Shown here: positions 1-8,509 of the stretch, in pieces
Layout: each line of letters begins with the position of its first letter
How positions within the stretch are numbered: the stretch's first letter is position 1
From: Polaromonas sp.
GTDB taxonomy: Bacteria; Pseudomonadota; Gammaproteobacteria; Burkholderiales; Burkholderiaceae_C
Direction: 5' to 3'
Length of the DNA stretch: 8,509 nt
NCBI GenBank assembly: GCA_026786065.1
Contig: JAJAYS010000276.1
Location: forward strand, 1 to 8,509
Position numbers and translations under genes: made by a program
Notes under the pieces: model-generated
What the model was told of the DNA's origin: nothing
What the model saw: the letters and a program-made list of their open reading frames with translations, nothing else
Database searches by the model: none

Positions 1-191
1 GCCTGCAGCAAGGCCGGCACATCGAGGGCCAGGTGCACCGCGTCCCGCGCCCGCGCATGGGCGAGCTGAAACTCGAGTTGGGGCGCCGTCGGCAGACTGG
101 CGCCGGTGCGTCCCAGCGCAATGCGCGCCGCCGTCAGTTGACGCAACTCCCGCCACGGGTTGGCGACAACGAGTGGCGTTTTGTCGGTCAT
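1..191 (-). CDS. eutC: Ethanolamine ammonia-lyase small subunit EutC, N-terminal part (cut by window edge)
   Basis: This is the small subunit of adenosylcobalamin-dependent ethanolamine ammonia-lyase, which with EutB turns ethanolamine into acetaldehyde and ammonia in the cytoplasm. Only the first 63 codons are present; the rest lies beyond position 1. The translation begins [20 protein letters not shown] and continues through [13 protein letters not shown], and then [12 protein letters not shown]. The [12 protein letters not shown] and [10 protein letters not shown] segments are typical of the EutC amino terminus. The ATG (complement of 189-191) lies 20 bp after the eutB stop on the same strand, so the two subunits should be co-translated from one message. 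No clear Shine-Dalgarno sequence is visible. The short gap can instead fold as CTTGA-ACC-TCAAG, so translation may be coupled to eutB. Identification is strong because both the motif string and the eutB neighbour agree. Confidence 0.93.
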   Translation of the reverse strand, partial: MTDKTPLVVANPWRELRQLTAARIALGRTGASLPTAPQLEFQLAHARARDAVHLALDVPALLQ

Positions 192-211
192 GGCTTGAGG
201 TTCAAGAAGCT

Positions 212-1609
212 TCAGGCAAGCCGCAGCACCGCCTCGCGCAGCGCCGGCGGCAGGCCCTCGCGCAGTGCAAAGGCCTCTCCAGGCTGGGTGATCTGCATGC
301 GCTGCAGCCAGGCCTCGAACTCGGGCGCGGGCCGCAACCCCAGCACGCGGCGCGCGTACAGCGCGTCGTGAAACGAGGTGCTTTGGTAATTGAGCATGAT
401 GTCGTCGGAGCCCGGCACGCCCATGATGAAGTTGCAGCCGGCCACGCCGAGCAGCGTCAGCAGCACGTCCATGTCGTTCTGGTCGGCCTCGGCATGGTTG
501 GTGTAGCAGATGTCGCACCCCATCGGCAGGCCCAGCAGCTTGCCGCAAAAATGGTCTTCCAGCCCGGCGCGCACGATCTGCTTGCCGTCGTACAGATACT
601 CCGGCCCGATAAAGCCGACGACGCTGTTGACCAGCAGCGGCTCAAAGCGCCGCGCTACCCCATAGGCCCGCGCCTCGCAGGTTTGCTGATCGACGCCGTG
701 GTGCGCATTCGCCGACAGCGCACTGCCCTGGCCGGTCTCAAAATACATGACGTTACGGCCAACCGTGCCGCGCGCTAGCGACAACGCCGCAGCCTGCGCT
801 TCGGCCAGCAGGCTCAGGTCGATGCCAAAGCTGCGGTTGGCGGCCTCGGTTCCGGTAATCGACTGGAACACCAGATCGACCGGTGCGCCGCGCGCCATCG
901 CCTGCAGTGTGTTGGTGACGTGCGTCAGCACGCAGGACTGCGTCGGGATCGCGTAGCGCTCGATGATCTCGTCCAGCAGCACCAAGAGCCGCGTCACCTG
1001 GGTTACGTTGTCGGTCGCGGGGTTGATGCCGATCACCGCGTCGCCGCTGCCGTAGAGCAGGCCGTCAAACAGGCTCGCGGCAATGCCGGCAGCATCGTCG
1101 GTCGGGTGGTTCGGCTGCAGCCGCGTCGAAAGCCGGCCCGCCAGCCCGAGCGTGCCGCGAAACCGGGTGACGACGCGGCACTTTTGCGCGACCAGAATCA
1201 GGTCCTGGTTGCGCATGATCTTGCTGACGGCGGCGGCCATCTCGGGCATCAGGCCGGGTGCCAGCGCCGCCAGCGCGCTGCTGTCCGCCGCATCGCGTAG
1301 CAGCCAGTTGCGAAAGCCGCCGACCGTCAGATGGCCGACCGCCGCAAAGGCCGCAGCGTCGTGGCTGTCAACGATCAGCCGGCTGACCTCGTCGGTTTCG
1401 TAGGGCACCACCAAGTAGTTCAGGAAGACCTTCAAAGGCAGGTAGGCCAGCGCCATTTGCGCCAGCACGCGCGCTTCGTCGCTGGCCGCAGCGACCCCGG
1501 CCAGCCGGTCTCCCGAACGCGCCGGCGAAGCCTGGGCGAGCAGGTCCTTCAGGTCGGCGAAACCGGTGGTGGTGCTGCCGATGGTGTGGCGGTAGGCGGA
1601 GTGGGGCAT
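212..1609 (-). CDS. eutB: Ethanolamine ammonia-lyase large (heavy) subunit EutB
   Basis: This is the catalytic subunit of ethanolamine ammonia-lyase, which uses adenosylcobalamin radical chemistry to cleave ethanolamine to acetaldehyde and ammonia. At 465 aa it is slightly longer than the roughly 453-aa enterobacterial protein. Early in the chain [13 protein letters not shown] (about 31-43) is characteristic. Residues matching the substrate-binding positions known from the E. coli enzyme are visible: R163 and Q165 in TRLQPN, N196 in AVIGINP, E291 in [12 protein letters not shown], and D366 in [39 protein letters not shown] (332-354) and [14 protein letters not shown] (402-415) are further family hallmarks. 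The start ATG follows a weak GTGAG six bases upstream. The gene is first of eutBC and has its own apparent control region. No microcompartment shell genes are in view, so this looks like the simple eutBC type of pathway seen in many pseudomonads and Burkholderiales. No active-site defects are seen. Confidence 0.97.
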   Translation of the reverse strand: MPHSAYRHTIGSTTTGFADLKDLLAQASPARSGDRLAGVAAASDEARVLAQMALAYLPLKVFLNYLVVPYETDEVSRLIVDSHDAAAFAAVGHLTVGGFRNWLLRDAADSSALAALAPGLMPEMAAAVSKIMRNQDLILVAQKCRVVTRFRGTLGLAGRLSTRLQPNHPTDDAAGIAASLFDGLLYGSGDAVIGINPATDNVTQVTRLLVLLDEIIERYAIPTQSCVLTHVTNTLQAMARGAPVDLVFQSITGTEAANRSFGIDLSLLAEAQAAALSLARGTVGRNVMYFETGQGSALSANAHHGVDQQTCEARAYGVARRFEPLLVNSVVGFIGPEYLYDGKQIVRAGLEDHFCGKLLGLPMGCDICYTNHAEADQNDMDVLLTLLGVAGCNFIMGVPGSDDIMLNYQSTSFHDALYARRVLGLRPAPEFEAWLQRMQITQPGEAFALREGLPPALREAVLRLA

Positions 1610-1648
1610 GGCGGGCTCACGGCTGGGCGCGTGCGGGTCGGAGTTGGT

Positions 1649-1664
1649 AGCAGAACTCTAGCCA
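1649..1664 (-). promoter_or_regulatory. eutB: Candidate sigma-54 (-24/-12) promoter for eutBC
   Basis: On the minus strand this reads TGGCTAGAGTTCTGCT. Against the sigma-54 consensus TGGCACGN4TTGCW it keeps TGGC, the G at position 7 and TGCT, with GG and GC at the required spacing; positions 5, 6 and 12 differ. The site ends 40 bp before the eutB ATG, which would give a leader of roughly 27 nt. From family knowledge, eutBC transcription in Pseudomonas depends on the sigma-54 activator EutR, so the site is plausible. It is a single motif match in GC-rich DNA, not proof. Confidence 0.4.
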
Positions 1665-1698
1665 GTATGCCCCCGCCGCGCTGGCGGCAAAAAAAGCG

Positions 1699-1712
1699 TT
1701 TTCTTAAGAAAA
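1699..1712. promoter_or_regulatory. Perfect 14-bp palindrome upstream of eutB
   Basis: TTTTCTTAAGAAAA is a perfect dyad centred about 97 bp before the eutB start, in an AT-rich patch of otherwise GC-rich DNA. Its centre is about 70 bp upstream of the start site implied by the candidate sigma-54 promoter, which is a usual distance for an enhancer-binding activator. On the minus strand it also supplies the T-run after a hairpin (1713-1731), so it could be just part of a terminator. Which role applies cannot be decided from sequence alone. Confidence 0.3.
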
Positions 1713-1731
1713 AATTGGCTGTAAGCCAATT
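1706..1731 (-). terminator. Terminator-like hairpin downstream of mutT
   Basis: On the minus strand an 8-bp perfect stem AATTGGCT-TAC-AGCCAATT runs straight into TTTTCTT, giving six consecutive T residues (two of them within the stem). This is the shape of a rho-independent terminator reading away from mutT, about 75 bp after its stop codon and before the eutB promoter region. On the plus strand the stem is not followed by T residues, so the signal is directional. The stem is partly A-T, so efficiency may be moderate. Confidence 0.5.
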
Positions 1732-1764
1732 AATACGTGCGTAAGCAGCTATGTTTTTCGTAGC
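1713..1764 (-). repeat. Comamonadaceae-style intergenic repeat, copy 1 (two stem-loops)
   Basis: Read on the minus strand this has a first hairpin GCTACG-AAAAA-CATAGC (1764-1748, one G-T pair), a 16-bp spacer, and a second hairpin with 8-bp arms (1731-1713). The same two-hairpin layout and a matching ATAGCT junction occur at 8374-8415. From memory, short intergenic elements ending in GCTAT...ATAGC and containing GGC/GCC arms are scattered through Rhodoferax and Polaromonas genomes. Membership in that family is my inference. Confidence 0.5.
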
Positions 1765-1806
1765 GACAGCCAGGCAGCTACGGCTGCCGGCAACGACTGC
1801 GACGGC

Positions 1807-2283
1807 TCAACAGGTGGCGCCGGAGAAGCCGCGTTCTTCGGCCAGCCAGCCGAGCACCGGCAGCGTGCCCGGCAGCACCGGCGCGACGAGCACCGGCAGG
1901 CTTTGCCAGGCAAATGACTGGCCCTCGTGCATCTGCAGCGTGCCACGCCAGTCGTAAACCTTGCAAAAGTGCAGCCGCACCAGCGCGTGCGGATAGTCGA
2001 CCAGTTCGGTTTTCCAGGGCTGCGGGGCATCTACCCTCAGGCCGATTTCTTCGATCAGCTCACGCCGCAAAGCCTGCGCTATGCTCTCGCCGGCTTCGAG
2101 TTTGCCGCCGGGGAATTCCCAGAAGCCCTCATAGACTTTACCGGCCGGGCGCGAGGTGAGCAAAAAGTCGCCGCCCGGGCGAATCAGCACGCCAACCGCA
2201 ACTTCGACGACCGCCCTTTCCTGCTGGGGTACGAGGCCTTGGCGCGGAAGCGCTGCGTCAGCGATCAGCGCTGGTTTGGTCAT
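1807..2283 (-). CDS. mutT: Nudix hydrolase, MutT type (8-oxo-dGTP diphosphatase)
   Basis: MutT-type enzymes hydrolyse oxidised nucleotides such as 8-oxo-dGTP to the monophosphate, preventing A-to-C transversions. The 158-aa product carries a complete Nudix box at residues 60-82: G60, then E66, then the R73-E74 pair, the E77/E78 pair and G81, matching GX5EX7REUXEEXGU. The preceding GFWEFPGGK (53-61) is typical of MutT, in which the segment before the Nudix box contributes to guanine recognition. An in-frame stop lies two codons upstream of the ATG (complement of 2281-2283), so the start cannot be much earlier. The first 20 or so residues are longer than in E. coli MutT, and a slightly later start cannot be excluded. 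No strong ribosome binding site is visible. The gene follows the DUF815 ATPase across a structured 213-bp gap. The final GATC residues are followed after about 75 bp by a terminator-like hairpin. The exact substrate within the Nudix family is inferred. Confidence 0.9.
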   Translation of the reverse strand: MTKPALIADAALPRQGLVPQQERAVVEVAVGVLIRPGGDFLLTSRPAGKVYEGFWEFPGGKLEAGESIAQALRRELIEEIGLRVDAPQPWKTELVDYPHALVRLHFCKVYDWRGTLQMHEGQSFAWQSLPVLVAPVLPGTLPVLGWLAEERGFSGATC

Positions 2284-2496
2284 GATTTAGGGGTGCGACA
2301 TAAGTGAGGAATCTCTGCGCTGAGGCCGTGAAGACCCAAGCGGGGAGCCCTCACCCCCGCCCTCTCCCGAAGGGAGAGGGAGTAAGAAGGAGCCTCCCCA
2401 ATCAAGCCGGGGCTGCGGAACCGGCTTAGCCGTGCCGCAGGCGCACCGGCCCCCTCGGGGGGCAGGGAGCTACGCGCAGCGAGCGACCGTGGGGGC
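2284..2496. repeat. Structured intergenic repeat cluster between the DUF815 ATPase gene and mutT
   Basis: No gene is seen here. Three clean stem-loops occur in a row. The first has 9-bp perfect arms CCCTCTCCC/GGGAGAGGG with a GAA loop (2360-2380). The second has 7-bp arms AAGCCGG/CCGGCTT with a 10-nt loop (2404-2427). The third has 6-bp arms GCCCCC/GGGGGC with a TCG loop (2449-2463). A GTGC/GCAC pair (2432-2446) sits between the last two. From memory, both the CCCTCTCCC...GGGAGAGGG module and the CCGGCCCCCTCGGGGGGCAG module are dispersed intergenic repeats in beta- and gammaproteobacteria. Any of the hairpins may end or weaken transcription from the ATPase gene into mutT, but none has a T-run on the minus strand. 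Confidence 0.6.
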
Positions 2497-3363
2497 TCAT
2501 TTATTACCGGCATAGTCGCGCGCGAACTGGTAGGCCACCCGGCCACTGCGCGAACCGCGTTCGAGCGCCCACACCAGCGACGCTGGCCGGGCGGCCTCGA
2601 TGGCTGCGGCGCCGACGCCGAACGAAGACAGCCACTGCGCGACGATGGTCAGGTACTCGTTCTGGCTGAACGGGTAAAAACTGACCCACAAGCCAAAGCG
2701 CTCGGACAACGAAATCTTTTCTTCGACGACCTCGCCCGGATGCACCTCGCCGTCTTCGGTATGGGTGTAGGTCAGGTTCTCTGACATGTACTCGGGCAAC
2801 AGGTGGCGGCGATTGCTGGTCGCGTAGATCAGCACATTTGGCGTGGCCGCTGCAACCGAGCCGTCAAGGATGCTTTTGAGCGCCTTGTAGCCCGGCTCGC
2901 CTTCGTCGAAACTGAGGTCGTCACAGAACACGATGAATTTCTCGGGCCGGTCGGACACCACATCGACGATGTCGGGCAAGTCGATCAGGTCGGCCTTGTC
3001 CACCTCGATCAGCCGCAGGCCACGCACCGCGTATTCGTTCAGGCAGGCCTTGATCAGCGAGGATTTGCCGGTGCCGCGGGAGCCGGTCAGCAGCACGTTG
3101 TTGGCCGGCTTGCCGTCAACAAATTGTTCGGTGTTGCGCCGGATTTTTTCTTTCTGGTCTTCGATTTCCTTCAGGTCGCCAAGGCGCATCGCGCCGACAT
3201 GGCGCACCGGCTCCAGCGCGCCATGGCCAGAGGAACGCTTGCGGTAACGCCAGGCGATGCCAGTGCGCCAGTCCGGTGCCGACAGCGGCTGCGGCAGCAC
3301 CGACTCGATACGCGCCACCAGCGATTCGACACGGGCCATCAGGCTCAGAAACTGCTCATTCAT
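2497..3363 (-). CDS. DUF815-family AAA-type ATP-binding protein, function not established
   Basis: This is a cytoplasmic P-loop ATPase of the DUF815 family (AAA superfamily), 288 aa. An amino-terminal helical stretch with LMARVESLVARIESVLP (8-24) precedes the nucleotide-binding domain. Walker A is G94-SRGTGKS-101, Walker B is FIVFCDDL (143-150), and a sensor-1-like asparagine is in IYATSNRR (N184). The carboxy-terminal third (ERFGLWVSFYPFSQNEYL, then SRSGRVAYQFARDYAG) contains the lid region and is characteristic of the family. The frame stays open upstream into argJ to position 3756, but the ATG at 3361-3363 is preferred: the protein motifs begin here and the upstream translation is only a shadow of argJ. 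A weak GAGCGAG run precedes it. The gene lies 56 bp after argJ on the same strand, a neighbourhood I recall as common in Burkholderiales. The substrate is unknown. Confidence 0.9.
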   Translation of the reverse strand: MNEQFLSLMARVESLVARIESVLPQPLSAPDWRTGIAWRYRKRSSGHGALEPVRHVGAMRLGDLKEIEDQKEKIRRNTEQFVDGKPANNVLLTGSRGTGKSSLIKACLNEYAVRGLRLIEVDKADLIDLPDIVDVVSDRPEKFIVFCDDLSFDEGEPGYKALKSILDGSVAAATPNVLIYATSNRRHLLPEYMSENLTYTHTEDGEVHPGEVVEEKISLSERFGLWVSFYPFSQNEYLTIVAQWLSSFGVGAAAIEAARPASLVWALERGSRSGRVAYQFARDYAGNK

Positions 3364-3419
3364 GCTTGCTCGCTCGCTCTGAAAATAAACGGGGGCCGCC
3401 ACCAGCGCAGCCGGGCGCC

Positions 3420-4661
3420 TCAACTCCGGTAGTCGGCGTTGATCTTGACGTAATCGTAGGAGAGGTCGCAGGTCCAGACCGTGTCGCGGGCACTGCCCCG
3501 ACCCAGCAGCACACGCACCGTGATCTCGCTTTGCTTCATCACGCGCTGGCCGTCGGCCTCGACATAGCCGGGGTGCCGGCCGCCATTTTTGGCGACCAGC
3601 AGGTCGTCCAGGTAGAGATCGATCCGGGTCTGATCGAGGTCGGCAATGCCGGCGTAACCAACCGCCGCCAGGATGCGGCCGAGGTTGGGATCGCTGGCAA
3701 AAAAGGCGGTTTTGACGAGCGGCGAATGGGCAATGGCATAGGCCACCTGACGGCACTCGGCGCTGGTTTTTCCGGCTTCGACGTTGATCGTGATGAACTT
3801 GGTCGCGCCCTCGCCGTCGCGCACGATGGACTGAGCCAGTTGGCGCGCAAAGCCGAGCATCGCGGCGCGCAGCGTCTGGCCGTCGGCGCTGTCCAGCGAG
3901 GTGATTGGCGGATGCGCCGCACGGTTGCTGGCGATGACGACGAAGGAATCGTTGGTCGAGGTGTCGCCATCGACGGTGACGCGGTTGAACGAGCCTTCGG
4001 CCAGCTCACTGGCCAGTTGCGTCATCAGTTCTGGTGCCACGCAGGCATCGGTTGCGAGAAAGCCCAGCATGGTCGCCATGTTCGGGCGGATCATGCCGGC
4101 GCCTTTGCTGATGCCGGTGATCGTGACCGGCACGCCGCCGAGCGTGATCCGGGTCGAGAACGCCTTCGCAACCGTGTCGGTGGTCATGATGGCTTCGGCC
4201 GCGTTGGCCCAGTTGTCGGCCTTCGCATCCGCCAAAGCCGCTGGCAGCCCGGCTTCGATGCGCTCGTGCGGCAACGGCTCCATGATCACGCCGGTCGAAA
4301 ACGGCAAGATTTGTTCGGGCGCGCAATCGAGTTCGCGCGCCAGGGCGATGCAGCTCGCCAGAGCGCGGCTCAGGCCGTCGGCACCGGTGCCGGCATTGGC
4401 GTTGCCGGTGTTGATCAGCAGGGCGCGAATCGCAACACCTTGCGCGGCATTGCCAGCCAAGTGCGCACGGCACAGCTGCACTGGCGCGGCGCAAAAGCGG
4501 TTTTGTGTGAACACCGCACCGACCGACGCGCCCTCGTCAAGCAGCAGCACCGACAGGTCTTTGCGCCCGGCCTTGCGAATGCCGGCTTCGGCAATGCCCC
4601 AGCGAAGGCCGGCGACCGGGTACAGCCCGGTAGCAGGTGTGGCAAACAGGTTCACCGGCAT
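3420..4661 (-). CDS. argJ: Bifunctional glutamate N-acetyltransferase / ornithine acetyltransferase ArgJ
   Basis: ArgJ moves the acetyl group from N-acetylornithine to glutamate, regenerating N-acetylglutamate in the cyclic arginine pathway; bifunctional forms also use acetyl-CoA. The product is 413 aa, the normal length. The autocleavage motif is intact: [16 protein letters not shown] (186-201), with Thr197 as the expected new amino-terminal nucleophile after cleavage between A196 and T197. [10 protein letters not shown] (230-239) and the carboxy-terminal [10 protein letters not shown] are further hallmarks, as is [13 protein letters not shown] (81-93). The frame is open 21 codons further upstream, but the ATG at 4659-4661 is chosen. 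It gives the family-typical MPVNL start and has a good GGGAG seven bases before it. It lies 76 bp after secA on the same strand with no obvious terminator between, so co-transcription is likely. Whether it uses acetyl-CoA as well cannot be read from the sequence. Confidence 0.97.
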   Translation of the reverse strand: MPVNLFATPATGLYPVAGLRWGIAEAGIRKAGRKDLSVLLLDEGASVGAVFTQNRFCAAPVQLCRAHLAGNAAQGVAIRALLINTGNANAGTGADGLSRALASCIALARELDCAPEQILPFSTGVIMEPLPHERIEAGLPAALADAKADNWANAAEAIMTTDTVAKAFSTRITLGGVPVTITGISKGAGMIRPNMATMLGFLATDACVAPELMTQLASELAEGSFNRVTVDGDTSTNDSFVVIASNRAAHPPITSLDSADGQTLRAAMLGFARQLAQSIVRDGEGATKFITINVEAGKTSAECRQVAYAIAHSPLVKTAFFASDPNLGRILAAVGYAGIADLDQTRIDLYLDDLLVAKNGGRHPGYVEADGQRVMKQSEITVRVLLGRGSARDTVWTCDLSYDYVKINADYRS

Positions 4662-4737
4662 CGTTGGACTCCCATGAAAAGCGACAAGTGCAAAGGCGGC
4701 AGGTCCCGCATGCGAAGCGGCCAAAAAGCCACGCCGG

Positions 4738-7536
<2,799 letters not shown>

Positions 7537-8036
7537 ACATGCAGGTTTGCGGTCCGCCCAATACGAAGGCGGAACAACGCAACCGAAATCCTATTTGAGG
7601 GCAATACAGATTGATCCCCGCAGGTCGCAGGGAGGACCGAGATGGGGGCTCAGCGGCGCGGTGCAAGCGACGCAAACCCCGGATTTTAGCGCCGCGCGTC
7701 AACCTGACCCGCCAACCCGCCAGCGGCAAGAAAGCGGCTGCTGGCGCGACGCGGTCCGATGAGGTTTCAGGGGTCGCTGGGGGCAGGTTCAGCCAGCGCG
7801 TGTCCGGCGCATAAAGTTTTTGCGCGCCCTTGAAGACGTCCTGCTGCATCACCACCAATTGCATCGGGATGCGCGTCTTTTTGCAGGCAAGAGCCCCGAT
7901 TATTGGCAAGAAGAGCAACGCAGTCGAAAGGGGGCAGAGGGAGCCAAGGCGTCCGTGATAATGAACTTCGCCTAAAAGCCTCCCAAAATTTGGGGGGCCA
8001 TCGAATACACAGGGCGTAGACCGACACACAACCTCC
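7537..8036. other. Divergent intergenic region between secA and dciA, no convincing gene
   Basis: About 500 bp that must contain promoters for both neighbours, yet I cannot name a confident -35/-10 pair for either. It holds a strong dyad (7978-7998). It also holds a minus-strand frame from an ATG at 7862-7864 down to 7481 that begins MQLVVMQQDVFKGAQKLY and then loses any protein-like character, overlapping the start of secA by 56 bp in another frame. Further upstream in that frame is a hydrophobic stretch ending in a cysteine (TALLFLPIIGALACKK), without a good lipobox. I read the stretch as non-coding or decayed sequence rather than a working gene. Confidence 0.55.
7978..7998. promoter_or_regulatory. 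Near-perfect 21-bp dyad upstream of dciA
   Basis: Arms GCCTCCCAAA and TTTGGGGGGC flank a single central A; only one position departs from perfect symmetry. With a one-base centre it is poorly suited to an RNA hairpin and better suited to a dimeric DNA-binding protein, or it may be an element end. It ends 38 bp before the dciA start codon. No known operator is recognised. Confidence 0.35.
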
Positions 8037-8357
8037 TTGACTGACCACCGACCTCTGAAAAATGCCGTCTCGGCCTACGACGCGGTGACCGGCGCACCGA
8101 AGCTGGCGCATCTCGCCAGGCTGGGCTGGGAATCGAACGCAAGGTTGGCGGCCATTGCACCGCTGGTTCCGGAGGCGCTTAGACCTTACGTCAAAGCCGG
8201 CCCCCTCGACGACAAGAGTTGGTGCCTGCTGGTGAGCGGCAACGCGGCGGCGGCAAAATTGCGGCAAATGCTGCCTTCAATCCAAGCCCACCTGAAAAAC
8301 AGCGGTTTGACGGTGCCGTCGATCCGGTTGAAGGTCTCGCTGCAAAACAAGAAATAG
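8037..8357 (+). CDS. dciA: DUF721 / DciA-family protein (probable replicative helicase loader)
   Basis: DciA proteins of the DUF721 family help load the DnaB replicative helicase in bacteria that lack DnaC. This one is 106 aa. Residues about 20-102 form the expected KH-like domain: APLVPEALRPYVKAGPLDD, then SWCLLVSGNAAAAKLRQMLP (61-80) with the conserved tryptophan W62 and the AAKLRQ helix, ending in the strand VPSIRLKVSLQ. The only start codon that leaves a normal amino terminus is TTG at 8037; no in-frame ATG or GTG lies upstream nearby, and the internal GTG at 8085 would remove residues before the domain. There is no purine-rich ribosome binding site before the TTG, so translation may be weak. 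The gene diverges from secA, an arrangement I recall as usual in Burkholderiales, where lpxC often lies on the other side. The family call is from motif memory, without a search. Confidence 0.8.
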   Translation: MTDHRPLKNAVSAYDAVTGAPKLAHLARLGWESNARLAAIAPLVPEALRPYVKAGPLDDKSWCLLVSGNAAAAKLRQMLPSIQAHLKNSGLTVPSIRLKVSLQNKK

Positions 8358-8373
8358 GCAACGGCAGGCAGAC

Positions 8374-8415
8374 GCTATAAATTAAATAGCTTGCCGCGCC
8401 CGCCAGTTATGGCGG
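8374..8415 (+). repeat. Comamonadaceae-style intergenic repeat, copy 2 (two stem-loops)
   Basis: A first hairpin GCTAT-N7-ATAGC (8374-8390) is followed by a second with arms CCGCC/GGCGG and loop AGTTAT (8400-8415). Layout and the ATAGCT junction match the reverse complement of 1713-1764, though the spacer and loop differ. It starts 16 bp after the dciA stop codon. No T-run follows, so it is not a classic terminator. Confidence 0.5.
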
Positions 8416-8509
8416 AATCCGGTGTTCAATGAAATGGTGCCGCTTGTCGGAATCGCGTAATGCCTTCAAGTCCGCATGAATGCTGGGCGCTTAACACCTG
8501 CCTCTGAAA
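8416..8509. other. Sequence downstream of dciA, no gene recognised
   Basis: The last 94 bases show no supportable reading frame or RNA. A minus-strand gene such as lpxC could end just beyond the window, but no terminal codons can be assigned with confidence. Confidence 0.4.

Noticed and set aside
1610..1806. Adenosylcobalamin riboswitch before eutB
   Set aside because: EutB needs adenosylcobalamin, so I looked for a B12 box and the large structured leader. The gap is too short and no B12-box-like sequence is seen.
3364..3756. Amino-terminal extension of the DUF815 ATPase into argJ
   Set aside because: The extra 131 residues are an out-of-frame reading of argJ codons, rich in R and P and without domain character. 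The ATG at 3361-3363 gives the family-like protein.
4662..4724. Earlier ArgJ start, 21 codons upstream
   Set aside because: The internal ATG has a good GGGAG at proper distance and gives the family-typical amino terminus.
7640..7700. TTGACG ... TAAAAT as a secA promoter
   Set aside because: The two hexamer-like elements on the minus strand are only 8 bp apart, far from the required 16-18 bp.
7767..8267. A 166-codon minus-strand frame across dciA and the intergenic region
   Set aside because: It is the antisense of the dciA coding region for much of its length and shows no domain.

Overview
The window looks like a piece of a betaproteobacterial chromosome, most likely Burkholderiales, family Comamonadaceae (Rhodoferax/Polaromonas type). 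The reasons are the high GC content, the gene order dciA / secA – argJ – DUF815 ATPase – mutT, and intergenic repeats of a style I recall from that family. The genus is inferred from memory, not from a search. Almost all coding is on the minus strand, so the genes below are given in transcription order from high to low coordinates.

Right end (about 7537-8509): a short plus-strand gene for a DciA-type (DUF721) protein diverges from secA. About 500 bp separate them. That gap holds no convincing gene, but it does hold a near-perfect 21-bp dyad and a degraded-looking minus-strand reading frame that may be what is left of a gene. Past dciA lie about 150 bp with a short repeat made of two stem-loops.

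Centre (2497-7536): secA (preprotein translocase ATPase, full length with the C-terminal zinc motif), argJ (glutamate N-acetyltransferase / ornithine acetyltransferase, with its autocleavage motif), and a DUF815 AAA-type ATPase follow one another on the minus strand with gaps of 76 and 56 bp. They may be co-transcribed. This is a housekeeping block: protein export, arginine biosynthesis and a poorly characterised ATPase.

Left part (1-2283): after a 213-bp intergenic region packed with stem-loops comes mutT (Nudix hydrolase, oxidised-nucleotide clean-up). A repeat element follows that carries a terminator-like hairpin reading in the mutT direction. Then comes the ethanolamine ammonia-lyase operon eutB-eutC (eutC cut by the window edge). 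A sequence resembling a sigma-54 (-24/-12) promoter lies 40 bp before eutB, with a perfect 14-bp palindrome further upstream. This is consistent with substrate-induced control of ethanolamine use.

I found no new defence, mobile or biosynthetic system. The observations most worth checking are the candidate sigma-54 control region of eutBC, the two related repeat copies (one apparently serving as a terminator), and the eroded dciA-secA gap.
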